A stretch of DNA of 64,000 bases from Diabrotica undecimpunctata (taxonomy: Eukaryota > Arthropoda > Insecta > Coleoptera > Chrysomelidae). Shown here piece by piece: positions 23,575 to 34,615 of the stretch. A program made the position numbers and the translations under genes. Where the stretch lies: the NCBI RefSeq assembly GCF_040954645.1, contig NC_092806.1:162312328-162376327 (forward strand), in the 5' to 3' direction. Position 1 is the stretch's first letter; the number at the start of each line of letters is the position of its first letter. Under the pieces are notes generated by a model. The model was not told the DNA's origin and did no database searches. It saw only the letters and a list, made by a program, of their open reading frames with translations.

Positions 23575-25010
23575 GAAAAATCGAGTGCATTAAATATTGC
23601 GAAGCGTTTGAATTAGATCTAAGAGGTCACGATAAAATTTGACATCTTCGAATCCTGAAATATTTCGAAGACTTATCAACCTAATGGGAGAAGTTGACGC
23701 AATATTGCAAAAACATTTAACTGAAAATAATAAAACCTTTTTGGAAACTTCAAAAACTTTTCAAAACGAACTGCTAGATTCAATGTTACATGTAGCTCGT
23801 GGATTAATAAGCAAAGAGGTAGACATGGCTCCTTATGTGATAATCGAGGCTGATAAGAATACGGATGCTTCCGTTCAAGACCAAATGGATTTAATTTTGA
23901 GATAACCCTTAACCAAATCTTTAAACGATTTTGGGGATATCTTTTACCTGATTCGCATAATGCAGAGGGCATTAGTAAGTGTATTTTGGAGCAACTTGAT
24001 GGAGTTGAAGGAATAATTCGACATTCTTTTCCGTATGCTCATTGTATCCATTGTTGTGTCTACCAGTTCAATTTAATTGCCTTCTGAGCATAAAATGGTA
24101 ATGCTAACTTATTTTCTCGTTCTCCGAAACGTTTGGATGTACTGAATAATGTTGTAAAAAAACATCTATCCCGGGGATCGGATACTCGTTGGACATTTAA
24201 CAGCCGAGCTGTATTAGCCATCTTCAGTCACAAAGACGATCTCATGCAATGTTTTGAAGAAATCAATGAAAAGGAGCGAGATACTCAAACCGTTCAACAA
24301 GCTTCGGGCTTACTTATGTTATTGAAAGACGAAATGTTTTTATACTGGCTAAATTTCTTTAATAACATTATGCCGCACGATGAGATTCTTTATAATCAAC
24401 TGCAAATGAGAGTTGTAGACCCTGCAAGAATTCCAATATTTATACAAGAATTTAAAAATCAAATTCAAATTGTCAGAGATAAGATAATAAGATAATAATT
24501 GACGACAATAGTCCAAGCTTTTCGGCTGGAAAAAGGAAACGAACCCAGAAAAATAACAACGTGATGGCGAAGAAAATTTGTGATCTAATAAGGGTCATTA
24601 TTGAGGATCGACTTTCAATCCCCCCCCTAATTCTTGCAACACTGTTCGATCCCAAATTATTTCCTGAATACAACCTTAATTTTTCCGAAGAAAAACTGAA
24701 GATTGCTTTGCAACATTACCCATTTGTAGATGCCACCAAATTACAATCCGAGTTACGTGCACTATTTGCTAGGACTGACTTTGGAACGGCGAGTGGTCGT
24801 GTGCCATTGCTTGAGGTCTTTGTTGAAAACAATCTTACAAATTTGTTTTCAGAGTCCAAAATTAATTAACATTGCATGCACAACTCCTATGACAATAGTA
24901 AAAGCAGAGACATCCTTTTCAACTCTAAAGAGGATAAAAACATTTCTGCGGAATACGATGTCAGAAGAACGACTCAATGCCCTAGCGATACCATCCATTG
25001 AAAACTAATT
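23575..25010 (+). pseudogene. hAT transposase remnant (ZMYM1-like)
   Basis: Plus-strand pieces lie in order. 'IKYCEAFELDLRGHDK' is near 23600. 23639-23905 includes 'TFQNELLDSMLHVARGLI' and 'PYVIIEADKNTDAS', the first catalytic Asp region. 24133-24495 includes 'SRGSDTRWTFNSRAV'. 24561-24869 includes 'ATLFDPKLFPE'. The dimerisation end near 24900 reads 'AETSFSTLKRIKTFLRNTMS'. This matches the hAT lineage that gave ZMYM1. Several frameshifts separate the pieces. It lies head-to-head with the minus-strand hAT remnant. Confidence 0.82.
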
Positions 25011-25351
25011 AATATCCAACTGACACAAATTTAATGAACTCGTCATTGACCATTTTGCAAGCCAGAAAATACGTCGCATTGAACTTAATGATAAATCCTG
25101 CTTCTAAAATACAATAGTGCTAAGTAGAAACTGTTTAGGGAATAAAACAATTTTTATATTGAAGTGACGTGCTTGGGGTTCAAAGGAGTAGTGAGGCGCA
25201 ATATAAGATGTTGCTTCCAGATAACATCTCTAGCCTCTCCTACTCAATTCCTATCCTCACCTCCAAGAAGTGTGATCTTAATCACACGGGTGAACCCCGG
25301 TAAACCTGAGCAACCCTATTGGAGATTGCAAAGCTACGGAATAAGGACTTA

Positions 25352-26404
25352 ATGATGGATTTGCGACTGGGAACCTGGAATGTTCAAACCATGCTGCAGG
25401 CAGGCAAAATGCAAAGTATTGCACAGGAACTATTGAAGTACGAAGTAGACATAGCAGCTCTCCAAGAAATCAGATTTAAAGGGCATGGTTGCATAAATAA
25501 AAAAGAATACAGTATGTACTACTGTGGAGCAGAAAGACAAGGAGACTTTGGAGTGGGTTTTATCGTAAACCATAAATGCCGCAGGTCAGTATTGGGTTTT
25601 ACTCCAGTTAATGAAAGAATATGCAAAATACGTCTAAGGGGAAAATTTCATAATGTTACAATTATTAATATCCATGCCCCAACAGAAGCAGCAGATGAAC
25701 TAGTAACCGACCAATTCTATGACCAACTACAAGTAGAATGTGAAAACGCACCGAAGAGAGATGCAGTTATAGTTCTGGGTGATATGAACGTGAAGCTGGG
25801 AAAAGAGAAAATATATGCAGAATCCTTTGGTAAGTATAGTTTACATGATATTACCAGCAACAACGGTATGAGAGTGGCACAGTTGGCAATGGCAAACAAA
25901 CTAAGTGTTGTTAGTACATGTTTTCCTTATAAAAATATTCATAAAGGAACCTGGATGATACCTGGTACTAATAAATTTAATCAAATTGATCACATATTAA
26001 TATCTAAGCGGTGGGCAACCTCCGTAACAGATGTTAGAACATATAGAGGCGCAAATTGCGATTCGGACCATTTCTTGGTTATATCGAAGATAAAACAAAG
26101 AATATCAATGGTAAGAAAAGAGAAAGGCGCCAAACAAAGAAAATGGAATACATATATGTTTAAAAATCCTAAAACGAAGAATGAGTACCAGCAGAAAATA
26201 AAAGTAATATTAAGTGAAAGAGGAGAACAAAACAACATTGAAGAAGAATGGAATATCATCAAAACGACAATTACAAATATGGCAAAGGAAACATTAGGTG
26301 AAACCTCAAGCCAAAGAAACGAGGAATGGTTTGATCAAGATTGCCAACAAGTAATAAATAGCAAAAATATAGCTAGACAGAAATGTCTACAAAGGGATTC
26401 CTGA
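25352..26404 (+). pseudogene. RTE-like LINE, endonuclease half
   Basis: The first in-frame ATG is at 25352, though the frame is open from 25319. Apurinic/apyrimidinic endonuclease motifs are all there: 'LGTWNVQTM', 'ALQEIRFKG', 'INIHAPTE', 'VLGDMNVKLG', 'QIDHILIS' and 'CDSDHFLV'. The linker to RT follows ('NEEWFDQDCQQ'). The frame is closed by a TGA at 26402-26404 inside the linker. The very same frame continues downstream, so one nonsense codon split a single protein. Confidence 0.88.
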
Positions 26405-28219
26405 TCGAATAGAAAGGCATATGAAGAACTCAGAAAAGATGCAAAGAAAATATGCAGAAGGAAAAAGAGAGAAATGTTGAATAGAAAAATACAACAAATT
26501 ACAGATTATAATAACAGAAGAGAGGCTAGAAAATTTTACAAGGAAATCAAGCAATGCACCCAAGGATACATAACAAGATCAACAGTTTGCAAGGACAAAA
26601 ATGGGGCAATTATCAGCGAGAAAGAGGAAATAATGAAAAGGTGGAAGGAGCATTTTCAAAAGCTGTTAAACCCAGAAAAAGAACAAAACGAAGATGAAGA
26701 GATAATTCACCACACAGCAGAACAACTAGTTGAGCAACCAACATTGGAAGAAACGATAAACGTCATAAAACATCTAAAAAATAACAAAGCACCTGGCACA
26801 GATGGAATAACTGCAGAACTGATAGAGAATGGTGGACATGCGCTATGGAGGCGTATCCATAAACTAATCGACCGCATATGGACACTGGAAATCATCCCAG
26901 AAGATTGGAAAGTGGGAATCATACTTCCTATGTACAAAGGGGGAGACAAACGACTCTGCAAAAATTATAGGGGCATAACAGTTTTAAATGTCATCTACAA
27001 GATATTATCAGGAATTATATATAGCCGCCTGGAATCGTTTTCGGAGGAGATTATTGGTGAATACCAATGTGGCTTCAGACCAAAGAGGTCAACTATTGAC
27101 CAAATACATATGTTAAGAGGTATACATGAAAAATGTGTTGAATATAACATACCTATTTACAACTTGTATATCGATTTCAAACAGGCGTTTGATGGAGTAG
27201 ATCGACAAAAGATGTTAAAGCAACTATCTATGTTAGGGATACCCAATAAGTTGGTTAAACTTATACGAATGACTCTGGAGGGTTCCAAAGCTATGGTGAA
27301 AATAGATGGAGATATGACGCAGGCCTTTGATATTGAAAATGGAGTTAGACAAGGGGATGCCTTATCAACAACACTTTTTAATCTAACTTTAGAAGCTGTT
27401 GTTAGAAAACTGGATATAAACGGCTGTTTTAATACAAGATCTATGCAAATATGCGCATATGCGGATGATGTTGCCATAATAAGCCGCAACAAAAGTGTAT
27501 TAAGCGAAAAAGTTATAGAACTGAAACGAGAAGCTGCTACGTTTGGTCTATATATAAATGAAAGCAAAACAAAATATATGGAGTGCACAAAATCGAATGA
27601 ACATGAGAATCTGAAGGTAGACAACCATACCTACAAATATGCCTCCACTTTTCCCTACCTAGGCTCAATAATAAATGACAACAACAACATCGGTCAAGAA
27701 ATACAAGCACGGATTCTTAGCGGTAATAAGTGCTTTTATGCATACAAAGACTTAATGAAAAGTAAGTTACTGAATCGTGAGTCTAAGCTGAGAATCTCAT
27801 ATGGATGTGAAACGTGGACCCTCTCAACCACTGATGAAAATCAACTGAGAATATTTGAGCGCAAAATACTAAGGAAGATATTTGGACCAACCCAATGCAG
27901 CGATGGTTCGTGGAGAATTAAAATGAATCACGAGCTGGATGAACTAATGCAGAGCGCAGATATTGTCAGATTTGTAAAGTCACAAAGACTAAACTGGCTT
28001 GGTCACCTAGAAAGAATGCCAGATAATCGAGCTGTAAAAGACGTCCAGAGATGGAAGCCCCAAGGAAACAGAACAAGAGGAAGGCCCCGTAAAAGATGGA
28101 TAGACAACGTAGAGAGGGATCTTAAAACCATGAACATCAGGCAGTGGCGAAGGAAAGTATCCGACAGGGCAGAATGGAAGAACATTGTTAAGCAGGCCAA
28201 GACTCACAAAGGGTTGTAG
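26405..28219 (+). pseudogene. RTE-like LINE, reverse-transcriptase half
   Basis: In frame with the endonuclease half, this part carries 'NNKAPGTDGI', 'YRGITVLNVIYKILSGIIY', 'YQCGFRPKRST', 'YIDFKQAFDGVD', 'NGVRQGDALSTTLF' and the catalytic 'AYADDVAII'. The thumb and the 'RLNWLGHLERM' and 'GRPRKRW' tail follow. The protein ends at a TAG at 28217-28219, only ten bases before the GAA tail, so there is almost no 3' UTR. First in-frame ATG after the stop is at 26474. Apart from the TGA the RT looks intact. Confidence 0.9.
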
Positions 28220-28228
28220 CGCCATTAG

Positions 28229-28243
28229 AAGAAGAAGAAGAAG
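28229..28243 (+). repeat. (GAA)n tail of the RTE-like LINE
   Basis: Five GAA units follow the LINE stop codon, in place of a poly-A tail. RTE-type LINEs typically end in short simple repeats. Confidence 0.8.
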
Positions 28244-28253
28244 ATGTGCTTGG

Positions 28254-28960
28254 AAGCATTGTAAACGTGTATCTACTAATAAACCAGGACTATTTACTAA
28301 AATCCTTAGGTACATGAGGAACGATTTTTGTTTGTTCATAATTTCGTATTTGCCTCTCAAAATAATAGTGCCCCACCGAGAGTTTTACTCGCGAGCCGCC
28401 ACTGGTGCAACGCCCTCTTTCTGATTTATCATTAATAATTAATATAAGATTATAATTATTATAAGAAAAACAGTTTTTCTAATGCCTCATTTTTAATTGT
28501 TATTATTTTCATATTGTACATATACCTAACAAATAAAAATACCAAACTGATATAATAAACCGTTATTTACATTTTTGTAAAAGCCTACAGACAGTTCTAA
28601 TTATTGTATAGTTTGCTTGATTACTGTGTTACTAACGACCAGCGATTGCCTTGAACATTTTAATTTGTGAGTAAAAGGAATTCCCCACTCGAATTACTTC
28701 CCGCCCGAGTGTTTAATTTGGAAAAATACACCTCGAACAAAATACAGTGTGATGTGAATTATATTAAGAAAATGGGGAAATGTGAATAACCTTTGGTATG
28801 TGGAATATAAGTAGAAGGTACAACATCAAAATTAAAGCAACAAAATCACATTAGATGTATCTTAGATGAAAAACAATATACCTAGTACATACACGAATTG
28901 GGTGAAAAAATGTGACTGTTGAAACTAAATATGTTAGAGTTATATTTGAAATCATAAACG
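28254..28960. other. No gene seen
   Basis: AT-rich unassigned intron sequence without open frames or repeats that I recognise. Confidence 0.4.
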
Positions 28961-28964
28961 AACC

Positions 28965-29210
28965 AGTTTATCATCATCTTGCTGGATTTACAACCTTTTG
29001 TGTTTTAAGCTTCTTAACAATTATTTTCAAGCCTTCTTATTCATCGCCTTCCTCAACCAAACACGCACTCTTATGTTTTCGTCACTCTTATCAACGAATC
29101 GTATCAGGATCTCTGTCTTCTTCTCTGTCCAATTATATGTTCTCCTCATTGTGTTTGTCGATATCTGATCCTCGGTACATTTCTCTCAAAACGTCCTAAC
29201 ATATTTTTAT
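28965..29210 (-). mobile_element. LINE C-terminal tail fragment with ATG-type tail
   Basis: The minus strand read in mixed frames shows a basic tail block ('GQRRRQRS') and a lysine-rich end followed by GCAAGATGATGATAA. This resembles the tail end of the LINE at 38350-39073. The opposite-strand ORF at 28912-29199 is its shadow. Confidence 0.4.
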
Positions 29211-29387
29211 TATCTGTCTCTGAACCAATTATTGTTTTGTAAAATTTCACCTCTGTATCTATCGATATATTTCAGCATTTGAAAAGGAGATAATAGGAAA
29301 TAGGGAAGGAAAAATAACACCTGATTGTAAGTTTCAAACAATTTCCCCAATAAATTTGTTAATTAATTATAGTAAATAACTCCAGAT

Positions 29388-29625
29388 ATAAACAAAAAAC
29401 GTATATCTGCTTCTTCGACTATGAGAAGACATTCGATAGAGTTGATCATCCAGTACTTTTTAACTTTTTACAAGAGAAAGGCCTTGATAACATGGATATT
29501 CAATTTTTAAAAAACGTATATAAATACATTGGGAGCAAAGATATTAATACAACTATGCGATGTGTATTAACCTCTTTGTTGTTTAATATATATTCTGGAT
29601 ATCTCTTCGATAACACTTTGTAACA
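29388..29625 (+). mobile_element. LINE RT palm fragment
   Basis: One clean frame reads 'YICFFDYEKTFDRVDHPVLF' and then 'LDNMDIQFLKNVYKYIGS', ending in 'LTSLLFNIYSG' before a TAA. These are the RT block with the first catalytic Asp (F-D-Y-E-K-x-F-D) and the following palm. The GVRQG loop is deleted. A short leftover of a LINE. Confidence 0.75.
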
Positions 29626-29712
29626 TACTGATAACAGTGTAAAAATAAACTCCGTCTCAATTAAAAGTCTGTATGAGTTTGTAAATTCTCTTCTGTATTA
29701 ATACGAGCCCTA

Positions 29713-29926
29713 ACAACTAAACGTTCGGACAAACGAAAATTTATTGAAAACGTTCATCTTCACGGTCATTCTTATTGAATCAAAGAACGGAATCAATAAT
29801 ACATTAATCTTTATCATTAATATCAAAATATTGAAATGGCTTAGTCTCTAAACTTTGAATTGTAACTTTGGCGGCAAAATACACGAAAATGTTGAATAAC
29901 ATCGTGACAACTAAATGTTCGGATAA
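29713..29926. repeat. Direct repeats near a Tc1-like end
   Basis: ACAACTAAACGTTCGGACAA at 29713-29732 recurs with three differences at 29907-29926, same orientation. They lie just beyond the end of the minus-strand Tc1-like transposase. Paired direct repeats within the terminal region are a feature of IR/DR-type Tc1 elements; that link is an inference. Confidence 0.5.
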
Positions 29927-29945
29927 TTCAAGAAACTAACCCCAT

Positions 29946-30240
29946 ACTATTTTAATATGGGGTTACATTGCCACGCGCTTTTACAACCGCGGCAATTCTG
30001 TCTGGCATTGTTCGTACTAAGGATTTACACAAGTAATTGTCGAAAATATCCCATATTTCACCTAATTTACTCTTCAAATCGGCTATGGTTCTCTGGGGAT
30101 CATTAATCGTATTCCAAAATGTCTCAATAACATTAAGGTCTAAACTATTTAAAAATCATGAGATGAATTTAATGTTATTGTGTTCAAACCATTTTTTAGT
30201 TGTTTAAGTTGCATGGCATGCACCACCGTCCTGCTGGAAT
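29946..30240 (-). pseudogene. Tc1-like transposase C-terminus
   Basis: The minus strand reads 'KWFEHNNIKFI', then 'DLNVIETFWNTINDPQRTIA', a long helical segment 'KSLVRTMPDRIAAVVKARG' and an end 'NVTPY' plus stop. This is the DLNPIE.FW block and C-terminus of a Tc1-family transposase. The rest upstream is missing or unreadable. It is a different lineage from the copy at 9720-10680. Confidence 0.8.
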
Positions 30241-30244
30241 ATAA

Positions 30245-30925
30245 AATTCCTGCTAGAAATCGTGAGCACTTGGTACAAGACTATTTTTCAAAATTTCTTG
30301 AAAATTTAAAAAAAACGGAAGAAGATGGAAGCCTGGAGTTAATTAATTTCTTATTGCGCCAAAGAGTAGGTAATTCAAACATAAATATATACCTACATCA
30401 TGGGCTACGATGCTTGTACGCGAACAAATGACTGCTGGAAAAAAAGGTAAGACTCCTATTTACTGTAAATTCCTAAACAGTGGCCAAAATAACAAACGAC
30501 GTAGTTGATCAAACACCAGAAAAGTATTAGAACGGTAATCCAATTGGACTGGGATGTTCTTCTCCAATAGTAGCTTCTGTAATAGTTTCTAATTTACTAA
30601 TAAGTTTGGAGTATATTTTATACATTGCATTCAATAGTCTGATCTCTACCGTTTCCGCAATTGCCATGGTCGTTGTTTGTAAACAGTAGCTCAACTTGAA
30701 CCGTTTTCCACGATTCCAATAATGTGCACACTTTTCTGTTCCTTAATACAATGATAAGGTTTTGCATCGCCATATGGTTAATTCTATGTGAACTTTCTCT
30801 TTGTAATAAATCTTTTAAATCGCTGCTAGGATTTCTCTTGATTTATATTTAACTTCACTTTCTTCTTGTAGCAAATACACTTTACATACTTCACTCTGTT
30901 TGAGCAATATTTAATTATTTGAATG
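30245..30925. other. No gene recognised
   Basis: A plus-strand open frame spans the end of the Tc1 remnant (30180-30431), but its sequence matches nothing I know. Remaining sequence is AT-rich. Confidence 0.35.
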
Positions 30926-30932
30926 TGTCTAT

Positions 30933-31130
30933 TCAAATATTATTTTTGATTGTAGACCAATTAGGTTCTTTTAAATCTATCTTGTAGCTCTTTTTGGATT
31001 TTCCCACTGGTTTCCTTAACAAGTTATCTAGAAAATCTGCAGTTTTGTTGTAAATCATAAGCGTAGCTCGTGAAAGTTTCTGGGGGTCAGGTTTTAATTT
31101 CCCCTCAAAGACATACTGGAAGACTCTAAA
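30933..31130 (-). other. Unassigned candidate exon or ORF fragment
   Basis: An 80-codon minus-strand frame (31175-30933) contains a good acceptor (TTTATATTTTTAG) at about 31131. It is followed by about 65 codons ending in TGA, including 'QYVFEGKLKPDPQKLSRAT' and 'NKTADFLDNLLRKPVGK'. Composition is protein-like (lysine-rich, amphipathic), unlike the surrounding noise. I do not recognise the family. It could be the last exon of a captured host gene, an unknown TE protein or chance. Confidence 0.3.
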
Positions 31131-31175
31131 AATATAAAAGAATGAGAATTCTTCAGAATCTTTCTGTACATCCAC

Positions 31176-31665
31176 ATCTTAAGAGAGTTAGGTCTTCTCA
31201 TAGCCTCTATATTTAATGTAACAGTTCATGATCTAGTAATGGCAGATTCCACGTCTTCGTCTTAGGCGTCAGCTAGACTATTTTTTATACTGAACAACAT
31301 TGCGAATTGTGCAATATAATTAATCACTCCATTGCATCGTGTAGGGTCAGTACTGTGCAATAATTTTTACACACAATGCCCGCGGGATCAAACTATTCTC
31401 CGATTGAACACAAAATCATTGTACAGTTCGTATTATTTTGTAATATAATTGAACGTCTGGCCAGAAAGGGCCATTCAACTTTATTGTAGGTCTAGGGGCC
31501 ACCTTAGACTGCATATTTCTACCTTTTTCTATGCCATTCTACAGAACTTTTCTCATCTGGTCTTTCCCAAAACAAATTTTTATAAGACAATTGTCATTAC
31601 TGCTTATCACATATCCTGCTCATTTTAGCCTATTGGCCTTATTATACTTACTAGATTTTCCTTCT
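31176..31665. other. No gene seen
   Basis: Unassigned sequence in the PGRP intron. Confidence 0.35.
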
Positions 31666-31669
31666 GTAA

Positions 31670-32820
31670 CTATTTGACATGTTTACAACTGCTTGACAGA
31701 TAATCGATTCTTCTTTTGTGTGTTTCTTTTAGAGCTGTTTCGCATTCTTCGTCCAAGCATTTTTTCTTTTTGTTTTCTTCTCTGATAAATTTATCTGCTG
31801 CTTGTCCAATAGTTTCTTTTATGGAATGCTTTTTCTGATCTAGATCTTTGCTTTCATTTTCAATAATTTCCAAAACCTGAAACCTATTTCTTATTTTTAG
31901 TTGATATTATCGTCCCCTATCTTTTTCTTTCAGCTTTTCCACATTCTATCTTTCGATTTTCGTCTGTTTATCTATTGTTTGTGTTTAAGATCTAGTTCTG
32001 AACTTAACCTTCAAGAGAAAATGGTCCGTGTTGCTATCTGAACCTCTCATAGTTCTTACACCTATTATGCTACTAGAATGAATCCTATCAATCAATACGT
32101 GAGCCATTTGCTTATTTGTTTTTCCGTTGTTTGATCTCCATGTTGTTTTGTGGAACTTTTTTCTAACAAACTGAGTGCTTTTGATGATCAGATTACAGCC
32201 TGTCACAAAATCGATTAATCGTGATCCATTCTTTTTCTTATTGAGTCATCTCTGAAGGATGGCTATCCAAATAGCAATTGTAGCTTTGGAAACTGCTGCC
32301 CGAAATATTTCTGAGGATAAGTGGTCAAACAATCTACTTAGGTCTTTCAACCATGATTCATTGTCATTTGTAAAGTTATGTAGATCATGTCTTCCTGCCA
32401 TTGGCATTACGTACTCTTCTGTGCCTACTTTTTCGGTTTATTTCCCCTAATATTATATTAATATCATCGTCAGGAGCTTTTGTGTATAGTTGATTTAGAG
32501 AGTCGTAGAATTCATCTTTATCATTCTCTGATGCTTCTTCTGTTGGTTTATATATTGACGACATAGTTAAATTGGACCATTTACTCCTAATCTCAATCTA
32601 ATAATCAGATTCTTTCAATGCCTGGTTTAAAGTGTACTAGCTCTGATTGCAGTCTTTCATTTACTACAAGTCCACATTCTTTTTATGTCCAGAATAGAAT
32701 ACTAACGACTTCCAGTTCCTGTCTATCTTATTTCCTGAATGAGTGTTACATCAAAGCTCAAGTCTTCTGGTTGTTTTATCTTTCTTGTAGTGATTCCAGG
32801 TCGGTACCAACTTAAAAAGG
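31670..32820 (-). mobile_element. LINE endonuclease fragment with an inserted LINE tail
   Basis: On the minus strand the 3' half of an apurinic endonuclease is readable: 'GCNLIIKSTQF' near 32205, 'HVLIDRIHSSSIIGVRTMRG' near 32100 and 'SNTDHFLLKV' near 32030. A linker follows at 31873-31670 ('CLDEECETALKETHKRR'). Upstream at about 32375-32245 an unrelated block 'LSRLFDHLSSEIFRAAVSKA' interrupts the endonuclease. That block is the extreme C-terminus of another LINE family (compare 52200 and 49220). Confidence 0.72.
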
Positions 32821-32829
32821 TCCATGTAA

Positions 32830-33915
32830 AAAATCCATCCGAAAAAGTGAATAATTTCAAATATGTTATAGCTATAACAAATTAAACAAGTGACCAAAAC
32901 GTTGAAATCTGAACACGAGAGAAGATGTTAAAATATCGAATGTCGATGGAATCCGAACTACAGAAGATTGTTAGTGCTTAACAAAGTGGTTTAGCTACAT
33001 AATTGTAAATCAGATTAAACTTGCCTTGATAACATACAATCCCTGATAGGAGAGGAACCTAACACAGAAAATTTAATATAATGATGGTAAAGGATGGAAG
33101 ATAAAAGAACTGTGTGGCAGAGGACTTAAGAGATAAAAGTTTAAAGTTTAAAAGAAGACATAATGGACAGGAATATGTGGTGAAGACGAGTAAGGAACAG
33201 CGATCCTTGAAACGGGAAAAGCTGAGCAAGAGGAAGAGAGGTTGTAAAGGAAAACCTGCTAAAACAAAACAGTTTGTTTGTTGCCCAATATCACTTCCTA
33301 AAGCTAATTCTAAAAAGTTGGTCCAAATCATATTGGATATTTAAAGACAATCTTCGGCTACGTCTATGGTGAAAACTCATAATAATGTGAACATAAAACA
33401 AACGGTATTTTATTTTACTCGGAATTTAATAGCAGTTCAGTGGAAATTATCCACAGCGTGTTTTATATTTTCACATTTTACATATTTAGCGACCGCAAAT
33501 ATAGTTTTAAGTGATGAAGTCAACAAGCTTCGTTAGTTCGTATTATTTTTGCTGAAAAAGATAAATGCTATCAAATAATCAAAAATAATATTCGGAGTCA
33601 ACGAGATAAAATCATAATTTATGGAATCTTTAGTTAGATTGCGAGGCAAAATTTCTTTTGTTCGCTCTCAATTGTTTAAACTAATCTTTTATTTTTATTT
33701 ACTTAAATTATTATACAAATTAAAATTCACCTGTTCTAAAAGCAGGTGGTAATAAGTTAACACGTGTGAAAACAGTTGCTACCACTCACTAAGTTGCAGT
33801 CAATTGCTACCACTTACTAAGAAAAATGTTGCCAGACCTTGTTCATTCGACAATAAAAACGCTATGGGGATGTGCCCATGTACAAAAGTCTACAAAGCAC
33901 AACTAATAAGTAAAA
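32830..33915. other. Unassigned; basic ORF at 33114-33344
   Basis: A 76-codon plus-strand ORF is strongly basic ('SKRKRGCKGKPAKTKQFVCC') with a late Cys pair. I do not recognise it. It may be a fragment of a transposon gene. No splice or promoter context supports a host gene. The remaining sequence is AT-rich. Confidence 0.35.
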
Positions 33916-33919
33916 TTTA

Positions 33920-34280
33920 AGAGTTTGAAGCAGATATTGATCGTATAGTGCAGTTGGCTTATCCAGAGGCACCAGACAATATTTTGGAAGAAATTGCTGT
34001 AGATACCTTCGTCAATGGGTTAAAACAGTAAACTACAGAAAGCTTTACGACTAGCAAGACCATAAGTTTTAGATCAATCTCTCGCTTTTGCTTGGGTAAT
34101 ACGAAACAGCTAGTCAAACTTTACAGAGCCATCGAGTACGAACCTTTGAAGAAGGCGACGAACAAAACGAGGAACGTCTGGAGGAAATGGCACAAATTAG
34201 TTCGTAACACGATGCCGAAGAGACACCGTTTCATGAAGTCAAAGAAGATGGCAAAAACAGGTTCCTTTTGCGAAACTTGA
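33920..34280 (+). pseudogene. Ty3/Gypsy gag fragment
   Basis: The plus strand reads 'EFEADIDRIVQLAYPEAPDN' and 'AVDTFVNGLK', followed by altered continuation of the same Gag region. These are the blocks also seen near 1700-1810, so the two remnants probably come from related Gypsy families. No LTR is visible. Confidence 0.75.
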
Positions 34281-34284
34281 GAAA

Positions 34285-34610
34285 AAAAGTAATATAGGAA
34301 AAATAACCTTTAAAGCAGAAAAATAACAATGGTCGCTTGCATAACAAACAAATTAAACGTATACCATACGGAATTACAGTGAACCAATTCACATGGTAAT
34401 TTTGGATAATTTCAAATGTGAGTGTGTGATAGAGACGACAGATAAGGATGACTTTGTAGAGATAAAATTAAAATTATTAATCGTCCATGACTTTAAAAAC
34501 TTTCAAGTATAGTTCCTAGAAGATATTTATCTTGATAAAAGTTCTAGAAACCAATTACTTCGCAGTTCACAACGTACAATGCAAAAGGATTGGTAAGATA
34601 ATTTAAAAAA
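34285..34610. other. PGRP intron start, no other feature
   Basis: Sequence just inside the donor. No motif other than the donor itself. Confidence 0.4.
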
Positions 34611-34615
34611 CTCAC

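Larger units (their letters stand above)
25177..28243 (+). mobile_element. Full-length RTE-like LINE with target duplication
   Basis: The element runs from a short 5' leader through one long coding region to a (GAA)n tail at 28229-28243. The 10-base sequence ACGTGCTTGG just upstream (25167-25176) recurs with one mismatch after the tail (28244-28253), fitting a target-site duplication. Length of about 3.07 kb and the apurinic-endonuclease plus RT layout fit the RTE clade. It sits antisense to the PGRP gene within the same intron. Confidence 0.85.
4402..34615 (-). other. 30.2 kb intron of the PGRP-LC-like gene
   Basis: The donor GTGAGT at 34615-34610 and the acceptor TTATAG ending at 4402 bound the intron. 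Exon 1 ends with one base of a codon and exon 2 starts with two, so direct splicing keeps frame and gives an Asp at the junction. The interval is almost wholly transposon-derived. No further PGRP ectodomain exon was recognised inside it, although Drosophila PGRP-LC has alternative ones. The single intron is an inference from signals and phase; small extra exons cannot be excluded. Confidence 0.8.
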
